Part shown: in pieces, positions 1-12,640 of the stretch
Position numbering within the stretch: position 1 is the stretch's first letter
Layout: every line of letters begins with the position of its first letter
From: Verticillium longisporum
Taxonomy: Eukaryota; Ascomycota; Sordariomycetes; Glomerellales; Plectosphaerellaceae
Reading direction: 5' to 3'
Length of the DNA: 64,000 nt
NCBI GenBank assembly: GCA_019188255.1
Contig: JAETXT010000011.1
Span: 868,001-932,000 of the forward strand
Notes under the pieces: generated by a model
Told to the model about the DNA's origin: nothing
What the model saw: only the letters and a program-made list of their open reading frames with translations
Databases searched by the model: none
Position numbers and translations under genes: made by a program

Positions 1-3000
1 GGATATCCGTCACGGAAGCTCTTGCTTGATGATGGGGTTGAGCCTTGACTTTCGAGATCATGCACAGGCAAGGGCGAGCAGGCAGACTGAAGAGAAGGGA
101 AAAAAAGCTAAAGGGTTGACCAACGAGAGCCCAGTATGGCTGGGGTTTCCTTCCTGTTTGAGCAGTTAGGCATGTGAGGTCGAGGCATGAGTGGCTGCTT
201 CGCCCCTTCCTCCCCCGCGGCGGCGTCACGCATGGAGCCCAGCTTTGCGGCGGCCTATCCGGTTGCTTTGAATGTCACTTCGTTGAGCGCTGGTCATTGC
301 CCGTCGCGGCCCGGCCATCGGTCACGTCTACATGGTACGCACGCCATGGCGGATAATTCGGAGTGAAGACGTCTTGTACACTCGATCACTACGGTGCCTC
401 GGTCAAAGTTGGACATGGGCCTTGTCTGCCACATGTCAAAATGTTCGTCGAACACTCCACGAGCGTGGTTGCCTTTTTCAGAGAATAGGTATCTTCTGTT
501 GAATGAGTTGAGGACAGTGAAATATTTAGTGGGCTTCCGAGCTGCTAGCTTCTTTCGGCGGGACCCTGAAAACTGCCAGCACGGGCCTAGTGACTTGTTG
601 TCTGCTAACACTTTGGACCAAAACACTGGTAAACCCATGCGACCCAAATGTACCTACTACCCCGCCCATGGGGCACCTGTCCTGCGTTTTGTTGAGAGGC
701 GCTAACCCCCATCGAGATCGGCTTTAGAATCGGTGGAAGCTTTCGCCATCTTCCTCGTCGCTCGTCTCCATGCCCTGCGGCGTTCCCAGACCGCCCGGCA
801 TACTCGTTTACCATACCCGTTGGTCGGGTCAGACCGCCAATGTGTCGCACGAACGAGTAAGGTCTGCCGGGCGCCATGCCCAGTAAAAGCTCCGATGGCT
901 GACAATTCTCACAGTTGTGATTAGTCCTGGCAGGGCATACAGGCTTTGGCGTGAATGCTCGACTCTCTACTCTCGTTTTCCAGTCAACGACATTGATTCT
1001 CGACATGTTGAATCAACCATTTTGCTTCGAAGCACGTGTCAAAGGTCTTTCTGTTTCCAATTGGCATGTGATTCTCCATCGATCCGGGCATTCGAAGGAA
1101 CCACCAAGCCAAATTTAACCTACAAACTATCAGATCACCACACAGACAGGGCGAGCCCTCCTCAACAAAACCGGCCCCCGTTTCCTCTTCCGAACACCCT
1201 GACCGGCACACGCCCGAGCCGATCCCTAATGCTACCCCGCCGCTGCACATTTCGTGCCGTCGCCTCCTGGCCATGCTTCGAGACTTTGGCCTGTAATGAG
1301 GATTTGTTGCTCAAGTCTTCGTCACCCTTGCAGGAGATCAAATGCTGAGGCAATCGTGACGGTGCCCCATATTTTGCCGTGATTCCGGAGTAACGGAACG
1401 GAGCGGGGCTTTCCCCCGAGCCGGCACAGGTCAGAGTGTTCTTCCTTGAGACAATAAGTAGTGCCTGCCGCGTCGACTTTGGTGGGACTTGAAGCATGGT
1501 TTCGTCAAAATTTACTGTGGCCTACTTCCTCGAGCCCTGTTTTCGCGCAGAATTTCGACGGCGCCGTTGCTGAACCACAGCAGGGAACGGCCGTATCCTT
1601 TGGTGACATTGGCGGTCCGTCCTGGATGTTGGAAGTTACAGCCATCATCTGCTCATATGCGTTTATTGGAAACCGACATTTTATCATACAGCAACACACG
1701 TTTCATACATTGGATGACGGGTGTTGATTATCGAAAGAAAAGCACCCAAAGTCACTACGCCAAAGGGTAGTTGGGCAAACGAGACGACGGGCGAGCGGCC
1801 AGAAGCGGATGGTGACGCTAAGGCCATGACGACTCAAATGACGACAATGACAACCGAAGTTTCCGGCGGCCGTGGTGAGTGCAGGGAGTGTGAGCCTTTT
1901 CCTCGATAAGCGAAGTGAGCCGCTGCGCTTGACGGGATGACGAGGGCTTGCGATCTGGTATTATCAATTGCGAAATGAAAGTCTGCTCTTCGCCAAAGTT
2001 TGCGGAGAAAATCCGAAATGCTGCGAGTAGAGAATGGGTGATTGCCAGATCGCTCAACGTTTGATAAGTCTGGCACTGGACTTCTTTAAGCATCACAACA
2101 TTCCAGGCCTGTCCATAGGACTATACCAAGGTACATTGTCTTCTATGTGAATGGCAAGGAAAAAGAAGAAGGAACACCAAGTTTAAGACTGGGCCATCGG
2201 TTGGGCTGTCAGTGATGCAGGCATCCGTTGTGCGTTTGCTGCAGGCAGGTACCCGGAAGCTGTGACATGCTATACCGCCAGTCGATTCGGAACAGTCTAT
2301 TGCATAAGCCGCTGGGCACATGAGAATGGGTAATTCAGTGCGCGTACGGCATGCATGGCTTACACAGGACAGATGATCTGCATGCACGGCCGACATCAGA
2401 CTGTAGAGTGAACCAAGCTATAGTATGGGCCCCCGGCAGACGAGCCTCTGCAATCGGCGGTTCATCGTGGTAGGATGGATCTCGCTCGATTGACTTTTGC
2501 AGAATGCAGTGGAAGCACCAATACCATCACTGGGAGTGGGCACTGCAGTGCTGGTCAGCGGACAGTGGGCAGGCACACGGGCCAAGGGCTCGCTGCTGGC
2601 ACTCGATACAACCTGCCTCGCTCTCAGATGCAATCCCAGTTGCAGCGCTCTTCCTGTGCAACTCCAGAACTCAGAAGTCAAATGTGATCCTCAACCTTGA
2701 CTTCCACCGACTCGAGTTGTCTGCATCGACAAGAGAAGCCACCATGCCCTCATCAGGTTAGTCCCTCAGCCCCATCACATGCTGCACAGCACTGACCCCG
2801 CATTTTGCCAGAGCACCTCGGCAGCTTGACTCTGGGGATCAACGGGGAGATGGAGGCGGGAAGGAGCTCGGACGCCAGGATGAGGATGGTCACGCTCTGC
2901 ACTCCACACCGGGCAACGTTCTCTTCTACCCGTTCCACCTCGTTGGGGGTGGCGCCATCTGCTTTCCTTTCTGCTCGCCACGGAATCGGAGGATTAAACA

Positions 3001-3160
3001 TCAGCGAGACTCCGTTCACGCATCCTTCTGGCTTCTCCGCATATATCACGCCTCGGCATCTCCTCCCAGGCGCTGTCTAGGTCTGACAGTCTGACTATTT
3101 CCCACTGACGACGGACGTGTCGTCGTACAACACTGCTTCCTCCCACTAGTACCATTCACC
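1..3160. other. Gene-free left edge of window
   Basis: No open frame here shows a recognisable domain, a credible multi-exon structure, or the codon character of the downstream genes. All open frames are shorter than about 145 codons and overlap on both strands. The last few hundred bases, with a pyrimidine-rich stretch just before 3161, probably hold the promoter and 5' leader of the fatty alcohol oxidase gene. Confidence 0.5.
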
Positions 3161-5595
3161 ATGAGCTTGAACGAAGATTCCTCTCTCCAGGCCGTAGCCG
3201 CCGCTCTCAGACTCCCAGCTGTGCCGCCAGCGGGCTTCTGGGACGAGACGCAATGGGCCGTCTTTTGGTCCATGATGGAAGCTGCCCTACCCTCCATCCG
3301 AGAGGCCTCATCTGTCGAGGACGAGAATCACCAGATCAAGCTCGACCACGACCAGTATTCGTCCGCCTACGAACTTGTCAAGGCCACTATGAAGAATCCG
3401 CCGTCCGAGGACAAGTTTCATGCGTACCTTGATTACAACGCCTCCGCAGACCCCGACTTCAGAAACAGCATCATCAGGACGCTCTACATGCTGCCTGGTG
3501 CCTCCCAGCGCTCTCTGGGGGGTGCACTGACGACTCTGAGGTGGGCTCGTCTCCATCAAACCCCCAAGGCCGGACTAACATGAACAGCGGCCGCACCGGA
3601 AGCTGGTTCCTCACGGGCTACTTCACCGCTGTGAACCAGCAGCCACTCCACATCCGCGAAGCCATCCTCCAGGGCTGGCAAACCTCCCGCCTCAGCTCCA
3701 TGCGCGTGCTCACCAAGGTTTTCACCACACTGGCCCAAAAGGCCACCCTGCAGACGAGCCCCCTCTTCAAAGAGCTTACCGGTTACACCGACTTGCCCAG
3801 CGACCATGAGCCCGTTGACAGTTATGAGTTCAAATTTATGCAGTTCCCCGCCTCCGACGAGCCCGTGTCACTCGAGACGGATGTTGTCATCGTCGGTTCG
3901 GGCTGCGGTGGCGCCGTCGTTGCCAAGCACCTCGCCGAGGCTGGCCATCGCGTCCTCGTCGTCGACAAATCCTACCATTTCCCCGCCGCCCAGCTGCCAC
4001 TCGCCCAGGACATGGGCTGCGAGTACCTCTATGAGGGGGGCGGGTTTCTGGGCAGCGACGATAGCTGCCTCAACCTCGTTGCCGGTAGCTGCTGGGGCGG
4101 CGGCGGGAACATCAACTGGGGCGTGTCGCTGCAGACCCAGGGATTCGTGCGCAGCGAGTGGGCCAAGAAAGGCCTGCCGTTCTTCACCTCGGCCCAGTTT
4201 CAGAGCTGTCTCGACAAGGTGTCGGACGTGATGGGCGTGAGTTCAGACCATGTGCGCCACAACCACAGAAACCGAGTGATGCTTGACGGGGCTCGCAAGT
4301 TGGGGTGGCATGCCGCTGCGGCGCCGCAAAATACGGGCGGCACGGAACACTACTGCGGCCGGTGCCATCTCGGATGTGGCTCGGCTGGCAAGAAGGGAAC
4401 CGCCGTCAGCTGGCTCCCTGCGGCTGCAGAGGCTGGTGCCGAATGTATTGAGGGTCTGGAGGTGAACGAGGTGACGTTTGACACGACGGACGGCAACAAG
4501 AAGGCGACAGGCGTCGTAGGAACCTGGGTATCCAGGGACGCCACTGGTGGTGTCAGCAGTCCATCGTCGGAGCGCATCACGCGAAAAGTCGTGATCAAGG
4601 CCAAGAAGGTCATAGTGGCCTGTGGTTCGCTCTGGAGTCCGCTGGTCCTGCTCAAGAGTGGCCTTACTGTGAGTGTCTTGATTTTTTTGACTGTGGGTGC
4701 AACGCTGACCTTGTCTAGAACCGACACATTGGCCAAAACCTCTATGTTCATCCGTGCAACATGGTTGGCGCCTACTGGAAAGAGGAAGTTACACCGTGGG
4801 AGGGTAAGCACAGCCAAACATTCGAACCATCTCTCCTTGCTAACCAGCCAGGTGGCATCATCACGAGCTACAGCACCGCTTTTGAGAACCTCGACGGAGC
4901 TGGCCACGGCGTGAAACTCGAGCCAACTTGCGCCGTTGTACGTTGCCTTCTCACTCCCTGTTTCTTGCCGTGCTAATCAGTCCCAGCCCTACACTGTCCT
5001 TACAAGCATGCCTTGGCACAGCGGCCTCTCGTCCAAGTTGGCCGCACTCAAGTACCGCCATTTCGGCGGCTTCATCGCCCTCACTCGCGAGCGCGATCCG
5101 GGCTACGTGTACCCTGACCCCCGCACCGGCAGGCCGCGCATCGCCTACACGCCGTCTGATTTCGACCGCGCGCATACGCTGGAGGGTGTCGTTGCTCTGG
5201 CCAAAATTTGCTATATCGAGGGCGCAGAGGAGATTCAAGCCTTCTTCCCGGGTCTGGAGCCCTTCGTCCGGGGCGAGGCTAGGAACGAAGAGGGCGAAGA
5301 GGCGGGCGTCAACGACCCTGCATTCACAGCATGGTTGGAGCGCGTGAGGGCTGTGGGAAACAAGCCCCCCAACGCCCTCTTCACGTCTGCGCATCAGATG
5401 GGCACTTGCCGCATGGCGGCCAACGAGGACGAGGGTGTCGTCGACCCGAGGGGCAGGGTGTTTGGGACAGAGGGGCTCTATGTTGCGGATGCGAGCGTGT
5501 TTCCCAGCGCCAGCGGGGTGAACCCCATGATCACCAACATGGCCATTGCCGAGTGGATTGCCATGGGGGTGAGCAAGGAGTTGAAGGAGGTGTAA
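3161..5595 (+). CDS. Long-chain fatty alcohol oxidase (GMC oxidoreductase)
   Basis: FAD-dependent membrane-associated enzyme that oxidises long-chain fatty alcohols to aldehydes in the omega-oxidation and alkane route (family knowledge). Five exons fit: 3161-3540, 3588-4668, 4719-4803, 4852-4937 and 4987-5595, giving about 746 residues, the usual family length. An N-terminal helical region of about 220 residues precedes the dinucleotide-binding motif VIVGSGCGGAVVAKHL near residues 225-241. A Cys-rich CGRCHLGC segment lies near residue 375, and the C-terminal GMC block holds HQMGTCRM (about 680) and the ASGVNPMITN active-site region (about 723). All four introns are 43-50 bp with GT-AG ends. 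The last intron has two possible acceptors, 4980 and 4986, both in frame; 4986 sits at a better distance from the CTAAT branch point. The ATG at 3161 (ACCATGAGC) starts the first coding exon. No frame damage is seen. Confidence 0.92.
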
Positions 5596-8500
5596 CGTGG
5601 TGTCTTGTTCAAGGTATTGCTCGGTGCCGTCCGTCGGCCATGTACGTCTCTTGCGTCTTGTATCTACTCATGTTCGTTGCGTCACCACGCTATGCAGAAG
5701 ATGTATGCGGAACGGGAAGGATGTCAGGCTTCTTACAACATGCATGTCATGCAGGTGGCATCCATGTCATGCAGGTGCAAGTTTGTCCTCAAACCAACGT
5801 GACCAAGCGGGTCTGCGCCGCTCTTCCTGCTACCAGCACAAACTAACACACCTCCCGTCCTCCTTTCGGTCCCAGCCTCGCGAAAGCTCCCCAGCGATAC
5901 AGACGATGACGTTGATTTTCACATGATTCTCACATGAGACGCAGAGTCTTCGGCTTCGGCTGTTGATGCACGACAAATCCAGCAGACGCGTCATCCAGAA
6001 ACCGCGGCCGCATACCGGCCGCCCCCTCGCGACCCGTTTCGCATGCGGCCTCGCCCGGAGCCCGACCTGCCGCGCAAGCCGGAGGCCCATGTCCAAGACG
6101 CGGCCGACAGCATGGTCGCAAGTCTTGACGTCTGGCAAAATTTCGTCGCCCCGGATCTTGGTTCCCCTGGATACATCGTACAAGGGTTCAGTCTGGGAAA
6201 GCAGACGGGTCTGTCTTGGGGTCACATCGCTCAGTGTCCGTGCTGGACATGGCAGGCTGGCATGCTGGCCAGCACGTGAGCTGGAGGCGACGGGACGATT
6301 GGCTCGCCGGGTCGTGGGTGTGTTGCGAGGGCGATGCTTTCTTTCGAGGGGCGCCGGAGGCCTTTGGGTAGGTTGGACGTGGCTCATCTTGGGAGAGCAG
6401 AGGTGAGCCATCTTCCGAGTACGTGTGTTTATCGTGTTTGGCATGTCTTTTTGGGGGCAGACTTGTGGAAGAGGGCGGAAGCACAGTGGCCTCTGAGCAT
6501 GGTGGGATGAATGGGCAGGTTGGGGATCTGTTGCACTGCTATGAGGGAGATCAAGGCAAAAACAAACTCTCGATGCTTAAAGCTAAAATCAAGTTCGCGT
6601 CACGTAACCCGACCAGCTCGTCTCAAGTCCTCAAACAAAAGCCACGTTTGGAGAGTGGAAAAGTCACAGCACAAGCAATCACGACGAGACGACGACCAGG
6701 TCAGAACATACGTGTTCTCATTAAGCGTCAAAAACAGGCATCGACAAGAGTAGATATCAGTCCACCACGCCTCGGCCGCAGCCTTTGCCTCGTCCCCACG
6801 CGCGCGCGGTGGACCGGGTACGGCAGCCCGTCCACTCGCCAGGAGTGTCGGAACCCGCCGCCCCGCGCCGCGTTTCTCGCCAGATGGGTTGTTTCGTATG
6901 TGTGTCCAGCGCCATTTTCTGCCGCAGGATCAAGAGAATGGGCGTCTCTCCGCGTCCTGAAGGGTGGGTGGGGGAAGATGTCACGAACCTCTTCCGAACG
7001 ATGCGTCTTCGCACAGCGTAGATGCATGGTTTGTTCGGAGAAGGCTGGTGACGACCTTGACCCACCCGTCCTTACGGCTTCCCCCGTCGCGGACTGGGCA
7101 CCCCCAAGGGGGTGAAGATTGTTGTGTCCAGCGACGGGGCATGTAGGGTGGCGAAACTACATGTCGTCTCGACCCGGTACGCCCCGTAAACTCGGGATCT
7201 GCGACGTCACCCACCCGGGCGCGCCACACCTGTGCCCTCCCACCCTTGACAGCAGCATGCAGTGACCCCCGCTCCGCCGTAGTGATCCGTCTGGCGGTAT
7301 CACAGCCGGGAGAACAGGGTAATCAGCACGGCGCCAGTGTAGGAGAGCCAAGGCCGCACGCCCACGCGGCGCAACCACGCAGATCCGTCGTCCTCCGGCG
7401 CCCCGAGGCGCGAGACTATGGCAGCGCAAGGCCTCGCATCAATGTCTGGGCTTCTCTGATCCTGCAGAGTAAGTGTTGGACGTCTCCAAGTTCTGATGCC
7501 CAGCTTTCTTCTTTTGATGAAGTGAAAATCCCCCCGCTCGGTGTTCCTTCGCCATCGTCCTTCCATGTCAGCCGGCTCCATCTCCCGGGAGACGATGCCG
7601 ACAACGACCAAGGAATCTTTCCCGTCGACAGACCAGTGCCTGCCCCCCCACCTGCCAAGAAGGAAAAACCGCGCTGCGTTTCTTGGGAGAGGGGAGGCCA
7701 CGAGGTGGTGTTTGCGGCTCCGAGAGCCCTTTTCCGCACGAGAAAGAGGAGGAGGATGCAATGCCATTATCGGAGTCCAGTCCAGAGGTGCAAAACATGC
7801 CGTCCATCCCCAACTCGCCGAGAGCTCAAAAGAAAAAAAAGGAAACGTGTCGAAAGTCGTGATCCCCGAATTATGGCGTTGTCGTCGTAACGGAAGAGAG
7901 AAAAAAAAACCCAGAAGCGTAAAAGCGCAGACGCCGGCATCAAGCCGAGCGAAGAGCACGCGTTCGTCGTTTTGTGTTTTCTTCTTCTTCTTCGTACACA
8001 TGTGCCGTAGTTCGTAAGAAGGCTTCGTTCCGGTTTTCTTTGCTCGTGAAAAGAGATGGCGTCGCCCATCACCCGTAAGACGGGACTATTAGAATAAATT
8101 GGACAATGGCCGAGGAAGAAGCGAAGGACAGCGCGGCGCAGCAGCGGTCGAATCGTCATGTGATTCGACGGCGCAACACGCGCAATCGATGGTTGTGTGT
8201 TGTAAGGGGGGGTATCTCCAAGAAAGCCTTTCCGTGCCAATAAAAAGGAAGAGGGGAGGGACAAAGGGAAGCCGAGGAAAATAGAAAAGTAGAAGTAGCC
8301 AGACCAACCGAAAGGACCATGGAGGGGAATCGAGGTCGGTTTCTGCTGTCTCGGACTGAAGCCGAGCAGGGGGGCCGCATTGCTGCGTGTTCCTCTTGTT
8401 TAGATGAGAAAACCCAAAAGGGAAAGACAAGAAAAGACAGAGAGAGAGACAAAACGAAGCAACCTAGATCCGCCTGTATACCCAAATGTAAATGCACTCA

Positions 8501-8966
8501 AATATGATCCCGCCCCGGGCCCAGCCATGATGTGTGATGTGAGTGAGTGAAGAAGATGTCTCCTGTACCGAGCTCGCGGTCGTCGGATGATATCGTCGTC
8601 CCCTGGGGTATTGGAAAGAGACGGAGAAAATCAGAAAACGCTCGCTTGGGTTGCTCGACAAGAAGAAAAAAGAAATCCGGACCAGTACAGTTCGGGGAAT
8701 GGGAGGGAGAGGGAAAGAGAGAGAGAGGGGGAATTTTTGCCTTGTCGCGAATCCTCGAACACCGTCCGCTCCTTGGTTGATGCAACAAATAACGCCGATA
8801 TGCCTTTGTGTGGGTTGAGAGTGATGATTCTACGCCGCGACGAGGGGGACGACGGATGGGAGAGAGTCTGTCTGTCTGCACGTGCTGCCGGTAGCCAGTG
8901 AACGGGGAGGCATTAGGAGGAGGATGTGACCGTAGGATAGCTCTCGGCAGTAGTCGATGGTGGTTG
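5596..8966. other. Intergenic region between convergent genes
   Basis: About 3.4 kb without a supportable gene. It should contain the 3' UTR of the fatty alcohol oxidase on the left and that of the minus-strand unknown gene on the right. The stretch 7800-8750 is purine-rich on the plus strand, with A runs and a GAGAGAGA tract near 8715-8730. Open frames up to 233 codons overlap on both strands and show no domain. Confidence 0.45.
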
Positions 8967-10223
8967 TCAGGTCATGGTGGCATACTCCTGGTACCTGTCC
9001 CAGCCGAAGCCGCCGTAGCCCATGCCGACGCCGCATTGTGGCGCGAACATGCTGGGTAGCGGCAGCGCAGGGATGGGCGCCGTGACGACCGACGAGCTGT
9101 AGAACAGACCGGCAGACGAGAAGGGCTGGGTGTAGGCCGGGGTCGGCGACGGCAGTTGCACCTCTGACATTGCCATGTTGGCCCAGATGGGCGACGCAGA
9201 CTCGTGGGATGTCGACGTGACGCTGGGGCTCGACGGCAGCACCCTCCACATGTCGACGGGGGCAGGCATGGCGGGCTGCTGGGTGGGCTGCGACCACATG
9301 CCGAGGTGGGCGGGCGAGCTGGGCAGCAGGGGAGGTTGCCTGAAGACGTCGACGACCTTGGGCGGCGGCGGCAGCAGGGGCTTCATGAGACCCAGGATGC
9401 TGGTCTTGACGTCGTCGCTCTTTCCGTTGAGGAGCTCGCCGGCACCCTCCTCCTCGAGGCCCTCGAGGGCTGACACGTGGGTGCGAAAGACAAACTTGTT
9501 GATGGCCTGGACAAAGTCGTCGTGCAGCTTCTTGCACTGCTGCTCCTTCTCGGACCAGTCGTGGACATTGGCCTTGGCGTCGACGCAGTGAATCTCCTCG
9601 TGGTACTCGACAAGGGCGTCGATCGTGTCGGTCGTCAGCTTGTAAGCGACCTCATTGCGCAGCACCATGTCGACGTGAACGATGTAGGCCTCGATGTGGA
9701 CGAGTTCGTAGTTGAAGAGGGCCTCCACAAGAGGGTTGTCGTCCTTGCGCAGTTGTGACTCGGGGGCCTTGGGCAGCATCAGGGAAGACAGGGTCCAGAT
9801 GGCGTTGGTGTTGGACAGGGTCTCGGTCAGACATCGCTGGTGTTGCGGGACGCTGTTGAGGGGACGCTTTATCCTATTGATGCGCTTCAGGGTCTGTGTC
9901 AGCCAGGGTTCGACTTTGGCGCCCAAGACGACGTTGACGGAGGAGGCGCGGGGTGCGAAGGCGGGGGGCGAGGCCCGTAGAAGGTGCGGGGGCATATCGG
10001 AAGACGATGTGGGTGGTGAGATAGAATCGGCGGCGGGGGGGAGGGGAGACAAAGGCGGCGGCGTGGGGATGAGTTGCGAGAAGGCCGGGGGGAGGGATTG
10101 AGAGCCGGGAGGGATTGAGAGCCGGGAGGATGAGAGCCGGGAGGAGTAGGAAATCTGGGGATAAAAAAGAGATGACGGAGCTGGGCGGTCCCAGAGATGA
10201 CAGGGAAGTGAGTTAGCGTGCAC
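8967..10223 (-). CDS. Uncharacterised protein with a helical core and Pro/Ser-rich ends
   Basis: I do not recognise this family. The single-exon frame of 418 codons has a low-complexity N-terminus rich in Ser and Pro (residues 1-90). A structured helical core of about 170 residues (about 95-265) follows, rich in charged and hydrophobic residues, with segments such as LVEALFNYELVHIEAYIVHV and VEYHEEIHCVDAKANVHDW. The C-terminal tail is rich in Pro, Ser, Gly and Met. The core looks like real protein and codon use matches confirmed genes nearby. The start is uncertain: the first ATG is at 10223, but the in-frame ATG near 9995 (MPPHLLRASPP) may be used, because short direct repeats of about 17 bp at 10096-10145 make the earlier part doubtful. 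No signal peptide or membrane span is seen. A nuclear or cytosolic role cannot be assigned. Confidence 0.6.
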   Translation of the reverse strand: MHANSLPCHLWDRPAPSSLFYPQISYSSRLSSSRLSIPPGSQSLPPAFSQLIPTPPPLSPLPPAADSISPPTSSSDMPPHLLRASPPAFAPRASSVNVVLGAKVEPWLTQTLKRINRIKRPLNSVPQHQRCLTETLSNTNAIWTLSSLMLPKAPESQLRKDDNPLVEALFNYELVHIEAYIVHVDMVLRNEVAYKLTTDTIDALVEYHEEIHCVDAKANVHDWSEKEQQCKKLHDDFVQAINKFVFRTHVSALEGLEEEGAGELLNGKSDDVKTSILGLMKPLLPPPPKVVDVFRQPPLLPSSPAHLGMWSQPTQQPAMPAPVDMWRVLPSSPSVTSTSHESASPIWANMAMSEVQLPSPTPAYTQPFSSAGLFYSSSVVTAPIPALPLPSMFAPQCGVGMGYGGFGWDRYQEYATMT

Positions 10224-10918
10224 ACCAGCTACCGCAAATAAGAAGAAGAGAACGGTGGACGAGGGGCTCGTGAAGAGGAAGAGGGAGGGTGAGATTTCGG
10301 GCTGAGGTGGTGCGAGGGTAGTGGGGTGTTATAGTCTGGACTTCTGAGTGAGAGGACGGCAAGGCGAGGTAGGGGGGTCTGTATCTGTGTGTGTGTGTGT
10401 GTGTCTCTGCCTCTGCCTCTTTTCAAGGGGGGTGGGTGTGTGAGAGCCTCCATATGCAGACTTCAGACCTGCAGACTTGCATACATGGAGAGACCTGCAT
10501 ACATGTAGAGACCTGCCAGCTGAGAGAGAGAGCAGCTGAGAGAGACAGAGAGGAAGAGAAGAGTCTCGAGAAGGGGATGGATGGCTTGACGCGGGCGAGT
10601 GGAGGTGGCCTGCATGTTGCTAGTGCCACTGCGGACACATCTTGGTCTTGTCGTCTTTTTCCTTTGCCTACCCCCCTCTCCGCTGACCATGGAAGGCCCC
10701 GTACGTACAAGTACCTCATGTCTAGCTGCATGGGAAGAGTGGCCATTCTGGGGCCGGTCTGGTGTGTCGTCAAAAGTCTCTCTTCTATTTTGGATGCGTG
10801 TTCACGTCCTTCCCACTGAGGCCGCCAGGATCTGGTCCCGAGAAGCGGCTGCACACTAGACGAGTTGGTTGCCAGTGAAAGATTCGGATGGTTTCCTGCT
10901 GGGCTGCCTACATGGTAC

Positions 10919-11006
10919 ATCTACCATGTATCTACCATGTATGTACCATGTATCTACCATGTATCTACCATGTATCTACCATGTATCTACCATGTATGTA
11001 CCATGT
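10919..11006. repeat. 11-bp minisatellite, about 8 copies
   Basis: Eight head-to-tail copies of ATCTACCATGT, two of them with the variant ATGTACCATGT. Every unit contains the palindrome CATG. Confidence 0.95.
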
Positions 11007-11960
11007 ATGCCACGATCATCAGCACAAGGACTAGCATGTTGGCTTTGAAGAGGCGTCTTGAAGCACTCACAAGAGGAAACGGGACCCACGGACGGAAACA
11101 ATTGTGCGCCACCCCTTGCCATCGTCGCGCCGGGATCAAGCTTGGGCGACCAAGAGGGGCGCTTGCGAAAGGTGGCCCGCGAAGGTGGCCCGCGAAAGGT
11201 GGCCCAAGTAGGGGGATGGCCTGAAGAGAAGGGCAGATCGCGCCAGGGATCGCATGAGCCGTATTCCCGACCGTTGCCTGTGCCTGTGCCTGTGCCTGTG
11301 ACCCATACAAGTGCCCAGTCCCAAGAGCCGGCAGCCCAAAAGCCATGACGAGGCGAGCGGCGAACTCGGCCTCTTCCCCTGTACAGAGGGCTCACCCTGC
11401 ACAGAGGGCTCACCCTGCACAGCGGGCGGCGCAGGAGAAGCCTGGAGGAGAAGAGCCCCGAGGAGCGCCCCAATCGGTCGAGGCGACAGGTGACAGGCAG
11501 CAAAGGTACCTGGCTCGCCTGGTACAGCGGCGACGCACGTCTCGAAGGCTGTGCAGGCTTTTGCACCGCGACCGCGACCTGCATGAGAGCCGCCCCAGCG
11601 GCCCTGCGCTCTGCCCCGGCTCGCCCATCAGCCAGCCAGCATGCTCCGTTGCGCGGCCGGGACAAGGAGAGGGCAGCTGAACGAATGCAGAATGCAGAAT
11701 GCAGCAGCGGCAGGGCAAAAAGGCATTCGGAGGTAACCGTTGCTCGCCCCAGGTCACTCATCCACCCCAGGTCACTCATCCAACCCCCTGGCTGCCGACT
11801 CCACCCCTTGCGCCGCCCGACGACCGTTCTCACGCTCGACTTGCTCGCCTTGCCATGTCGTCGATTGTCAGTATCACTGGTGTTGCTCCGTTGAGCAGTC
11901 AAGGGTATCGAGACCCCATCGTGGACCCGAAGACCCGGCCGTTGTTCGCTAGACCTGGAC

Positions 11961-12032
11961 ACCAGGACACCAGACACCAGGACACCAGACACCGGGACAC
12001 CAGACACCGGGACACCAGACACCGGGACACCC
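11961..12032. repeat. 15-bp minisatellite, about 4.8 copies
   Basis: Tandem copies of ACCAGGACACCAGAC. The first two carry CCAGG and the later three carry CCGGG, so a point variant has spread through part of the array. Confidence 0.95.
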
Positions 12033-12520
12033 ATCGTCGCCGTGTTGAATGGACCAGACCACTAGGCGTACGCGCAGGGTTTCGCTGACGACACTCGTTT
12101 GACGTCGCCACAGTACAGTCCTCTCATCAACAACGACGGCGCTTCGTCTTACACCCGTCGTAGTAGGTGCATGCAACGGCACAAAGGTGAACCCTGTGTC
12201 GCGACGAATCGGTACCTGTCAGTCAGCCCACCTGGCTTCGAAAAGAAACCATTCCGCTTTTTTTTCTGATTTCTGATGTCTCTCATCTGCATCATCCCCA
12301 GACTTGCACCCCCCCCCCTTCCCTACTCCCTAGCAAGCCTACTACCGTAGTCCTTCCTCCCGATTTCCAGACGTTCTGTCCATGGTCCACGCCTTGCCAG
12401 TAGCAGACAGAAAAGGGGAAACACGTTCCCGCGTGCCGTGATTGGAGCCTATGGAAGGGGAGACGTCCCAGGCCAGACCACCCAGAATGGCTGCGTCCAT
12501 GCCGTCGTCCCAGTCGGTGG

Positions 12521-12640
12521 CCATGCAATTTGGCAGGGACGAATTGGCAGGAGGACCACAAGTCCAGGTCGCCTCAGACAGTCCATCACTGCTGCATCGG
12601 ACGTGGTCTCCTGCCAATTCGTCCCTGCCAAGTTGCATGG
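12521..12640. repeat. Long near-perfect inverted repeat (hairpin)
   Basis: The left arm at 12521-12559 (starting CCATGCAATTTGGCAGGG) matches the reverse complement of the right arm at 12603-12640 over about 38 bp, with one substitution and one single-base bulge. A spacer of 43 bp separates the arms. It would fold into a stable hairpin as RNA or single-stranded DNA. No transposase and no clear target-site duplication is visible. Confidence 0.9.

Noticed and set aside
10976..12034. A 352-codon minus-strand frame with repeated VSGVP segments
   Set aside because: The repetitive end is the 15-bp minisatellite read in frame. The remainder overlaps many other frames and has no domain.
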